Position numbers and translations under genes: made by a program
From: Oscillospiraceae bacterium
Lineage (GTDB): Bacteria; Bacillota; Clostridia; Oscillospirales; Ruminococcaceae
NCBI GenBank assembly: GCA_015067125.1
Contig: SVNB01000062.1
Span: 1-10,898, forward strand
DNA: 10,898 bases
Reading direction: 5' to 3'
In this document: piece after piece, positions 6,178-10,898 of the stretch
Position numbering within the stretch: position 1 is the first letter of the stretch
Layout: each line of letters opens with the position of its first letter
Notes under the pieces: model-generated
Told to the model about the DNA's origin: nothing
Databases searched by the model: none
Seen by the model: only the letters and a program-made list of their open reading frames with translations

Positions 6178-6304
6178 AAATGATGGCTTTGTGAAGGCAC
6201 AAAATGGGTGATCTGGGCGGTGTTTCCTGTATTTCCAGATGCTCCGGAAAAGAAAACGAAAAACGCACAAAAGCAAAAACAAAATTTGTTTTTTGATAGT
6301 GAAA
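6178..6304 (+). other. Intergenic region, upstream half: no clear promoter
   Basis: ATCTGG (6211-6216) and CCAGAT (6235-6240) can pair, and TTTCC (6232-6236) can instead pair with GGAAA (6246-6250), so the two pairings exclude each other. AAAAACA/TGTTTTT (6275-6293), followed by T, is a weak AT-only hairpin that may end the ABC operon. No confident -35/-10 pair was found for the surface-protein gene. No known riboswitch consensus was recognised. Confidence 0.3.
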
Positions 6305-6418
6305 GCTGACGGTTTTTGCAAAAACGCTGGGTTTTTGCGCGAAAAAACGATAAAATTCCGTCAGCGAAGTTCTTTTGGAGAGGGAACTTTGCGGAAAAAT
6401 TTTTTAAGCTAAAAAATT
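6305..6418 (+). promoter_or_regulatory. Structured 5' leader of the surface-protein gene
   Basis: Three elements follow each other directly before the ribosome binding site at 6421. First, GCTGACGG (6305-6312) pairs with CCGTCAGC (6358-6365) and encloses two smaller hairpins: TTTTTGCAAAAA (6313-6324) and GTTTTT...AAAAAC (6331-6348). Second, AAGTTC (6367-6372) pairs with GAACTT (6384-6389). Third, the 9-bp repeat AATTTTTTA / TAAAAAATT (6398-6406 with 6410-6418) has a 3-base loop. The array could stabilise the mRNA or control translation. The first element resembles a three-way junction. No known RNA family is recognised. Confidence 0.45.
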
Positions 6419-6434
6419 ACGGAGGAAGTTTAAC

Positions 6435-8012
6435 ATGAAAAAAGCTCTTGCTCTTATGCTCGCACTTATGATGACTGCGGCTATGGGTGTGACTTCTTTT
6501 GCTGACATCCCTGTTATCGACCTTACCGAGGAAATCGGCAGTGCTTCCGGCACATATATCAAGATTTCCAATTCCGACATCTGGACTGCACCGCCTTCCA
6601 GCACCGGCGATTCCGCAACCTATTACACCAACGGTGTTGGCGGCGTTGTTTATTTTGCAATGATTTTTAAACCCAACACCTACAAAAACATCAAAGTGGA
6701 ATCCACCGGTATTGTTTCCGCAGAGGTTCTTGACTATGACCCGTCTGTATATTCCGCAGATGACGAAGTGTGGAAATCCATCAGCGAGGACATCAACTTC
6801 AGCATCAATGATACCAAAAGCGGTTCCGTTATTGGTTATGACAAAGTTACCACTGTTGTTAACAAAGGTACTTATGATGAAGAAACCGGCGTTTTTACCG
6901 TAACCGAAGAGGGAAAACCTTCTGTTTCCTACGCTATGGGCGGCAGCGTTACCGCAGAAACCACTTATAATGAAGACAAAACTCAGCAGACTGTTGTTAC
7001 TGTGGAAACCATTAATTTCAGCACTGATTACATCGAAGTAAGAGCTGCTGCAAAAGCTCTTAACGATGCAGGTAAAACCACCAGATACGAAGCAGTTTGC
7101 AACCAGGACGTTCATATTGTTAAAGTTAAAATCGCAAACAACTTTGGCGTAAACTATGCAAAAGGCACCTTCCAGGCAAAAGCAACCGGCGCGGCAGACG
7201 GCAAAGCCTATGCAGGTATTAAAAACGACGTTATTGCTGACGTTGCCATTGCTTCCAAAGATACCGTTGAATATTACGCGGAACATTACAAAAACAACGC
7301 AAAAGGCGAAATTTTCCCCATCAACGAAACCACCGAAAAATCCGACTTTGGTTATTGGGATTTTTATGAGGACAGAATGTCTTCCGGCAAAGCTTTTGTA
7401 ATTTCCACCACCGCTTTCAGAGCAATCGCAGGCGAAGGCCTTACCCTTGCAAACGGTTCTTCCGATCCCAGCGTTATTGTTGAAATTGACGAGGTTTCTG
7501 CAAGCCAGACCGGCGTTAACTTCCTTAACGACAGCGGCGCAAAATACAAAAAAGTAAACGGCGACCAGGTTTTTGATAACTATTACCTTGATTTTTACGG
7601 CACCCAGCCCATTGCAAGTGAATTTACCATCAACTGGAAGCCGGGCTGCACCTATGGCGAGCTTCTTACCAAATTTGGCATGAACACCGATGAAAGCGAA
7701 AAGCTTACCTTCCATCTTAACATTGACGGTAAAGACACCACCTTTGTTATTGACTACGGCAAAGTAAATCTTTATGACGAAGTTGAAATAGAAATCGAGC
7801 GCAAAGCAGGTTCTACCCTTGGCAGATACATTCTTTCCGGCAGCAAAGTTGTTGCAGGCGGAAACGGCGGTTCCGGTTCCGGATCCGGTTCCAACAGCGG
7901 AAACGAAAGCAACCCCAACACCGGTGCAGAAGATATGATCGGCGTTGTTGCTGCAATGGCAGTTGTTTCTGCGGCGGCAGGTGCAGCGCTTGTTCTTAAA
8001 AAAAGAAAATAA
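6435..8012 (+). CDS. Secreted, sortase-anchored cell-wall surface protein
   Basis: The predicted product has 525 residues. A signal peptide (1-23: KK, a Leu/Met/Ala-rich core, cleavage after SFA) is followed by about 440 beta-type residues rich in Thr, Val, Lys and Asp, with no domain I can name. A Gly/Ser/Asn linker (about 472-492) leads to NPNTG at 493-497, a hydrophobic segment (VVAAMAVVSAAAGAALVL) and the tail KKRK. This is a complete sorting signal with Asn in place of the usual Leu of LPxTG, so the product should be covalently attached to peptidoglycan. GGAGGAAG begins at 6421, 10 bases before the ATG. Synonymous codon use differs from the neighbours: ACC, AAC, ATC, GAC and TTC are favoured, which suggests strong expression. 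No sortase gene lies in the window. Both flanks are non-coding, so it stands alone, followed by a strong terminator. Confidence 0.88.
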   Translation: MKKALALMLALMMTAAMGVTSFADIPVIDLTEEIGSASGTYIKISNSDIWTAPPSSTGDSATYYTNGVGGVVYFAMIFKPNTYKNIKVESTGIVSAEVLDYDPSVYSADDEVWKSISEDINFSINDTKSGSVIGYDKVTTVVNKGTYDEETGVFTVTEEGKPSVSYAMGGSVTAETTYNEDKTQQTVVTVETINFSTDYIEVRAAAKALNDAGKTTRYEAVCNQDVHIVKVKIANNFGVNYAKGTFQAKATGAADGKAYAGIKNDVIADVAIASKDTVEYYAEHYKNNAKGEIFPINETTEKSDFGYWDFYEDRMSSGKAFVISTTAFRAIAGEGLTLANGSSDPSVIVEIDEVSASQTGVNFLNDSGAKYKKVNGDQVFDNYYLDFYGTQPIASEFTINWKPGCTYGELLTKFGMNTDESEKLTFHLNIDGKDTTFVIDYGKVNLYDEVEIEIERKAGSTLGRYILSGSKVVAGGNGGSGSGSGSNSGNESNPNTGAEDMIGVVAAMAVVSAAAGAALVLKKRK

Positions 8013-8045
8013 TTTTTTCTGCAAAGACATTGAGTAACTCCTAAA

Positions 8046-8087
8046 ATAAAAATCCTCCGCGAAACTCTCCGCCGCGGAGGATTTTTT
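8046..8087 (+). terminator. Strong intrinsic terminator after the surface-protein gene
   Basis: ATCCTCCGCG (8052-8061) pairs perfectly with CGCGGAGGAT (8073-8082) across an 11-base loop, then six T residues follow. It is GC-rich and preceded by an A run, so it may also act on the minus strand. Confidence 0.92.
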
Positions 8088-8129
8088 ATTGTGAAAAAGT
8101 GTAAAAATCGCATATTTTCGCGGTTTTTC

Positions 8130-8178
8130 TTGACAAAGTATTTTTTGTTTGTTAAAATGTAGGCCGCAGAATTATAAT
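8130..8178 (+). promoter_or_regulatory. Tandem sigma-A promoters for the ATPase gene
   Basis: TTGACA (8130-8135), a 17-base spacer and TAAAAT (8153-8158) form a near-consensus promoter. A second set, TTGTTA (8149-8154), 18 bases, TATAAT (8173-8178), overlaps it and would start near 8185. Both starts lie downstream of the TTG at 8149, which rules out that longer open frame as the protein start. Confidence 0.75.
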
Positions 8179-8211
8179 ACCTTAAAATATATAAAACAGG
8201 GGGAAGAAGCG

Positions 8212-9588
8212 GTGGTTATCGGAAGAGAAGGAAAACTTGATTCCATGGAAAAAAACTGGGTTTCTGCCGGAGCAAAATTTGTTGTGGTTTACGGAAACCA
8301 CAAATGCGGAAAAACCGAACTTCTTTGCGAATTTGCAAAAGAAAAACGCGGAATTTTCTTTTCTGCGCAAAAACTGAATTCTTTTATGAACCTTCGGCTT
8401 TTTGAAAAGGCTGCTTCCGAATTTTCAGGCGAGGAAGAGGATTTTCCTACCTGGAAGGTGGCTTTTAAGCGCATTGCGGATTTTGCGAAAGATGAAAGAT
8501 TTTTACTTGCCATAGATGATTTTGCGGACCTTGTTTTTGAAGACAGAACCATTCTTAAAGATTTTAGAAACGCTTTTGAAAACGAATGGAGAAACAGCGC
8601 GATTTTTGTTCTTGCGGGCTGCGGAAGAAGTTTTTTTACGGAAAACGAAATTCTTGCGGAAAATTCCGCTGCTTCCATGCGCAGGCCGGTTATTTATAAA
8701 CTGGAAGAACTTGATTATTTTGATGCGGCAAAACTTTTGCCGAAAGGTACTTCTGCGGCAGATAAGATGAAATATTACTGCTGCCTTGGCGGCGTTCCGG
8801 AATATCTTAATATGGTTGACGGCGAACTTGGTTTTGAGGAAAATATAAGAAATATATTCCTTAAAAAGAATGCTCCGCTTTTTGAAGAACCGCCGATGGT
8901 TTTTCTTGATGAACTGCGCGAGCCGGAATTTTATAATTCCATTCTTTTTGCTCTTGCAAAAGGCAGCCAGAGAATCAACGAAATTGTTGCGGAAACAGGC
9001 GAAAGCTCCACAAAGGTCAATAAATATTTGCTGACCCTTTTGCAGATGCAGATAGTCGGCAGGGATATTCCGTTTGGAGAAGAAAACAAATCCAGCAGAA
9101 AGGGAATTTACACTATAAGTTCCAAAGCACTTGCGTTCTGGTTCAGGTTTGTTCTTCCAAACAAGACTTTGATAGCCGCCGGAAAACCGGTGCTCGAAAA
9201 TTTTGATGAAGCGATAGACGAATATATTTCCGGCAAGCTTTACGAGCAGGTCTGCACCCAGTATATGGTCCGCAAAAACAGGCAGGGTATGCTGCCGTTC
9301 CTTGGTTCTGTGATTTCCGGGTATTGGAGTTCCCTTAAAGAATATTCCGATGCAAAAATTGTTGCGGCAAACCAGCGCAACAGACAGATACTTTTTGCAG
9401 AATACCGCAGAAGCTATTCCGAACCCGGCGAACAGCTTTTGGCAAGGCTGCGCCAAAACGATAAACTTTTTACGGAATATTGGGAAAGATTTGATATGCT
9501 TTTCTCTATGGAAAAATTTCCGAGGGAGATTCGCAATCTTGAAAACATGAAGTTTAAACTGGTGGATATAGAGGAACTTTACAGATAA
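8212..9588 (+). CDS. Archaeal-type P-loop ATPase with DUF234-like C-terminus
   Basis: The predicted product has 458 residues. The start is GTG 8212 with AGGGGG (8198-8203) 8 bases upstream; a longer frame from 8149 begins inside the promoter. Walker A is GNHKCGKT (28-35) and Walker B FLLAIDDF (97-104). The middle carries the family's LGGVPEYL segment, then an EPPMVFLDELREPEFYNSILFALAKG-type stretch and a winged-helix region ending at FWFRFVLPN. The tail fits DUF234, a PD-(D/E)xK nuclease-like fold usually carrying EIDIVA and ECK. Here those positions read DAKIVA (Asp380-Ala385) and EYR (397-399), so the catalytic Asp and Lys appear lost. Such proteins are common, often in several copies, in anaerobes, and their role is unsettled. 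It is monocistronic and cytosolic. Confidence is high for the family and modest for the inactivated tail. Confidence 0.9.
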   Translation: MVIGREGKLDSMEKNWVSAGAKFVVVYGNHKCGKTELLCEFAKEKRGIFFSAQKLNSFMNLRLFEKAASEFSGEEEDFPTWKVAFKRIADFAKDERFLLAIDDFADLVFEDRTILKDFRNAFENEWRNSAIFVLAGCGRSFFTENEILAENSAASMRRPVIYKLEELDYFDAAKLLPKGTSAADKMKYYCCLGGVPEYLNMVDGELGFEENIRNIFLKKNAPLFEEPPMVFLDELREPEFYNSILFALAKGSQRINEIVAETGESSTKVNKYLLTLLQMQIVGRDIPFGEENKSSRKGIYTISSKALAFWFRFVLPNKTLIAAGKPVLENFDEAIDEYISGKLYEQVCTQYMVRKNRQGMLPFLGSVISGYWSSLKEYSDAKIVAANQRNRQILFAEYRRSYSEPGEQLLARLRQNDKLFTEYWERFDMLFSMEKFPREIRNLENMKFKLVDIEELYR

Positions 9589-9590
9589 AA

Positions 9591-9624
9591 AACAAAGCTC
9601 TGCTTTTGCAGGGCTTGTTTTTTG
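9591..9624 (+). terminator. Intrinsic terminator after the ATPase gene
   Basis: AAGCTCTGC (9595-9603) pairs with GCAGGGCTT (9608-9616) with one wobble pair and a TTTT loop, then G and six T residues follow. It starts just after the TAA at 9588. Confidence 0.88.
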
Positions 9625-9631
9625 CTAAAAT

Positions 9632-9651
9632 AATTAGATGCTCATCAAAAT
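9632..9651. promoter_or_regulatory. Operator-like element, upstream copy
   Basis: This is the first copy of AATTAGATGnnnATCAAAAT, here with CTC in the middle, a near-palindrome around GATG-CATC. It lies immediately upstream of the -35 box of the ArsR operon promoter. The likely ligand is the ArsR/DUF2087 protein encoded at 10076. Confidence 0.62.
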
Positions 9652-9656
9652 GAATA

Positions 9657-9684
9657 TTGACAAAACCGAAAACAGTGATATAAT
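9657..9684 (+). promoter_or_regulatory. Consensus promoter of the ArsR/DUF2087 operon
   Basis: TTGACA (9657-9662), a 16-base spacer and TATAAT (9679-9684), preceded by TG at 9676-9677 (extended -10). Such a strong promoter makes sense if it is kept off by a repressor. The predicted start, near 9691, falls inside the second operator copy. Confidence 0.85.
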
Positions 9685-9686
9685 CC

Positions 9687-9706
9687 AATTAGATGTACAT
9701 CAAAAT
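9687..9706. promoter_or_regulatory. Operator-like element, downstream copy
   Basis: This is the second copy of the 20-bp element, with TAC in the middle, which makes GATGTACATC a perfect 10-bp palindrome within the wider TTAGATG-TA-CATCAAA symmetry. It covers the predicted transcription start. The two copies begin 55 bp apart, about five helical turns, in the same orientation. A bound repressor would block initiation. Confidence 0.68.
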
Positions 9707-9729
9707 AAATCCGGAAGGGAAGAATTTTT

Positions 9730-10074
9730 ATGGATATGTTTAATGATTATATTGAAACAAAGATAGCAAAACTTTCTGCCGAGGTGAAAAATCTTGAAGA
9801 AAACTATCGACAGGACGACGCGGTTTTTGCTAAAATAAAAATAAACGTATTTGATATATGCAAAACCGTGTTCAAAGTTTTTTTAAAAACAAAGCCAAAA
9901 GCTTCTTTATATAATGAATATATAAAGAAACTGGACGAATTTGAAAAAGCCTGGTCAGATTCCGCAGCGAAAGCGGAAGAATTCGGCGATATGAAAAAAT
10001 CTGCGGCAGAGGAAGCGAAGCTTTTTGCTCTTGCGGAGATAAAAGAAAAATTTATTGAACTTTGGGGTGAATAA
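9730..10074 (+). CDS. Small helical protein co-transcribed with the ArsR/DUF2087 regulator
   Basis: The predicted product has 114 residues and no recognised function. It is predicted to be almost entirely helical and cytosolic: a charged first helix (DYIETKIAKLSAEVKNLEEN), a hydrophobic middle (ININ-type region reading KINVFDICKTVFKVFLKT), and a Lys/Glu/Ala-rich second half (LDEFEKAWSDSAAKAEEF) that could form a coiled coil. There is no signal peptide and no enzymatic motif. ATG 9730 has GGAAGGGA at 9713-9720, 9 bases upstream; a second ATG at 9736 is spaced too far. The stop lies one base before the regulator's start (TAAGATG), so translation is coupled. Position in a self-regulated operon suggests it senses, modulates or is controlled by the regulator. 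Similar pairs occur in other Clostridia as far as I recall; no search was possible. Confidence 0.82.
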   Translation: MDMFNDYIETKIAKLSAEVKNLEENYRQDDAVFAKIKINVFDICKTVFKVFLKTKPKASLYNEYIKKLDEFEKAWSDSAAKAEEFGDMKKSAAEEAKLFALAEIKEKFIELWGE

Positions 10075-10075
10075 G

Positions 10076-10624
10076 ATGAACGAGGAAGCCGCTCTTAAAC
10101 TTTTTAAGTGCCTTGGGGATAAATCTCGCTTTGGAATTTTAAAATCCCTTGCAAAAGAAGATATGTATGTGGAACTTTTGGCAGAAAGACTTGGACTTAC
10201 TGCGGCTACGGTTTCGTTCCATCTTAAAAAACTGGAAGACGCCGGAGCGGTTTCTTCTTATAAAGAACAATATTATACTATATATACAATTAATAAAAAC
10301 ATATTTATGACGAGCATTCTGGATATTATTTTCAGAGCGGGCGAGGAGGAAAATGAACAGCAGAAAAGGGAAGATGCATACCGCAAAAAAGTTCTGGAAA
10401 GTTTTTTTGAATACGGAAGGCTGAAATCCATTCCTGCGCAGAGAAAAAAGGAGAAAATTATTCTTGAAGAGATCGCAAAGGATTTTGAAAAGGAAAAAGA
10501 ATATCCGGAACAGGAAGTTAATGATATTATTATGAAATATCATGATGATTATTGTACCATTCGCAGAGATATGATTGCGGAAGGCATTATGGAACGAAAC
10601 GGAAATACATATATAAAAAAATAA
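10076..10624 (+). CDS. ArsR-family regulator with DUF2087 domain
   Basis: The predicted product has 182 residues. The winged helix-turn-helix (about 3-75) shows the ArsR pattern: LFKCLGDKSRFGILKSL, then LAERLGLTAATVSFHLKKLE as turn and recognition helix, and a YYTIY wing. Residues about 112-182 match DUF2087: LKSIPAQRKKEKIILEEI, then EVN (147-149), HDDYCTIRRDMI (156-167) and a short ERNGNTYIKK end. Cysteines 12 and 160 do not form a typical metal-binding motif, so a metal sensor is unlikely. ATG 10076 has GGGGTGA (10064-10070) 5 bases upstream and follows the partner gene's stop by one base. Two operator-like repeats at the operon promoter argue for autorepression. The signal it senses is unknown, and the function of DUF2087 is not established. 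Confidence 0.9.
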   Translation: MNEEAALKLFKCLGDKSRFGILKSLAKEDMYVELLAERLGLTAATVSFHLKKLEDAGAVSSYKEQYYTIYTINKNIFMTSILDIIFRAGEEENEQQKREDAYRKKVLESFFEYGRLKSIPAQRKKEKIILEEIAKDFEKEKEYPEQEVNDIIMKYHDDYCTIRRDMIAEGIMERNGNTYIKK

Positions 10625-10660
10625 AAGAAGCCTTTCCGCGAAGGAAAGGCTTCTTTTTTT
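10623..10660 (+). terminator. Intrinsic terminator of the ArsR operon
   Basis: A 15-bp stem (10623-10637 with 10643-10657) with core GAAGCCTTTCC and a GCGAA loop is followed by T residues. It overlaps the TAA of the regulator gene and may work in both directions because A residues flank its left arm. Confidence 0.92.
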
Positions 10661-10693
10661 ATGGTAACAGTTGATAATAATGATACGGTTTTA

Positions 10694-10732
10694 TATGGTT
10701 GCATTATGGTTGCATTGGAACTGCAACCATAA
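10694..10732. repeat. Tandem 11-bp repeat with a shared inverted copy
   Basis: ATGGTTGCATT occurs twice without a gap (10695-10705 and 10706-10716). TGCAACCATAA (10722-10732) is complementary to both: 10 bp with the first copy and 11 bp with the second. Two mutually exclusive hairpins are therefore possible. No T-tract follows on either strand, so it is not a typical terminator. Confidence 0.6.
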
Positions 10733-10737
10733 GAGCG

Positions 10738-10763
10738 AAAAATGCAACTCTCAAAAAAGAGTT
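10738..10763 (-). terminator. Possible terminator for the VOC gene
   Basis: On the minus strand, AACTCT pairs with AGAGTT across a 6-base loop and is followed by GCATTTTT. The stem is short and the T-run is offset by three bases. It lies about 68 bases beyond the VOC stop codon. Confidence 0.35.
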
Positions 10764-10830
10764 AGATAAATTGGGATTTATCGCACTGACAAACTGAAAT
10801 TTTCAAGGGTTTGTGAAATTGAATTCTCTA

Positions 10831-10898
10831 TTATTCATGAATTTCTAATGGTAACCCATCAGGATCAAAAAAGAATGTCATTTTCTTTTTTGTAAATT
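10831..10898 (-). CDS. VOC-family (glyoxalase/bleomycin-resistance fold) protein, C-terminal end
   Basis: The frame enters from the right edge on the minus strand and ends at TAA (10833-10831). The 21 visible residues, FTKKKMTFFFDPDGLPLEIHE, include FFFDPDGLPLE, the hallmark last strand and turn of the vicinal-oxygen-chelate superfamily. The Glu in PLE is the usual C-terminal metal ligand. Members are glyoxalases, dioxygenases or resistance proteins that act on small molecules in the cytoplasm, and the particular function cannot be read from this end. It converges on the ArsR operon, with about 170 bases of non-coding DNA between them. Confidence 0.8.
   Translation of the reverse strand, partial: FTKKKMTFFFDPDGLPLEIHE

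Noticed and set aside
6417..8030. A 537-codon open frame on the minus strand across the whole surface-protein gene
   Set aside because: It is longer than the real gene, but its product is a low-complexity mix of Phe, Asn, Val, Gly and Cys with no start signal or domain. It arises from the C-ending codon bias of the plus-strand gene, which has a full signal peptide and sorting motif.
8149..8211. A longer ATPase start at TTG 8149
   Set aside because: It lies within the -10 and spacer region of the promoters, upstream of the predicted transcription starts.
5092..8468. A 17-base near-identity (16 of 17) between 5092-5108 and 8452-8468, encoding WKVAFK in two unrelated genes
   Set aside because: Short, in different protein families and not flanked by further similarity; most likely coincidence in a genome with strong codon preferences.
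8503..9456. A 317-codon minus-strand frame inside the ATPase gene
   Set aside because: The plus-strand frame has intact Walker motifs and a promoter; the antisense product is Phe/Lys/Asn-rich without family features.
9632..9706. The two 20-bp repeats as a minimal CRISPR array
   Set aside because: Only two units, with a promoter rather than a spacer between them, and no cas genes; an operator pair explains them better.

Overview
The window looks like chromosomal DNA of an endospore-forming, Gram-positive anaerobe of the class Clostridia, probably near the Oscillospirales. The grounds are a SipL-type spore-coat morphogenesis protein (SPOCS domains plus LysM), a sortase-sorted wall protein with an NPNTG signal, strong GGAGG-type ribosome binding sites, and short operons each closed by a U-tailed hairpin. 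The family name is inference; the spore-former call is well supported. No rRNA, tRNA, CRISPR array or intact mobile element was seen.

Layout. 1-1250 is accessory DNA: the end of an unrecognised gene, a broken RHS (YD-repeat) fragment, and an AT-rich putative lipoprotein with beta-propeller-like repeats. It ends at two back-to-back hairpins. 1353-2285 (minus strand) is a translationally coupled set of three small conserved-type hypothetical genes. Divergent from it at 2404 is a YfcE-type metallophosphoesterase, followed by the sipL-like gene (3062-4573). 4720-6177 is a two-gene ABC-2 exporter. Its ATPase gene carries a one-base frameshift at an A6 run, just before the ABC signature motif. 6178-6434 is a leader with several inverted repeats in front of a C-ending-codon-rich gene for a secreted, wall-anchored surface protein (6435-8012). 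8212-9588 encodes an archaeal-type ATPase with a DUF234-like C-terminus, read from consensus promoters. 9632-10624 is an autoregulatory-looking operon: a small helical protein plus an ArsR/DUF2087 regulator, with a near-perfect promoter between two copies of a 20-bp operator-like element. The right edge holds the C-terminal end of a VOC (glyoxalase-fold) protein on the minus strand.

Most genes appear to be independent transcription units, so the window is not one pathway. The clearest functional units are the ABC exporter pair, the self-regulated ArsR/DUF2087 operon and the three-gene minus-strand operon. I did not find a clearly new defence or biosynthetic system. The best leads are the exporter frameshift, the paired operators, the structured leader of the surface-protein gene, and the apparently inactivated nuclease-like tail of the ATPase.
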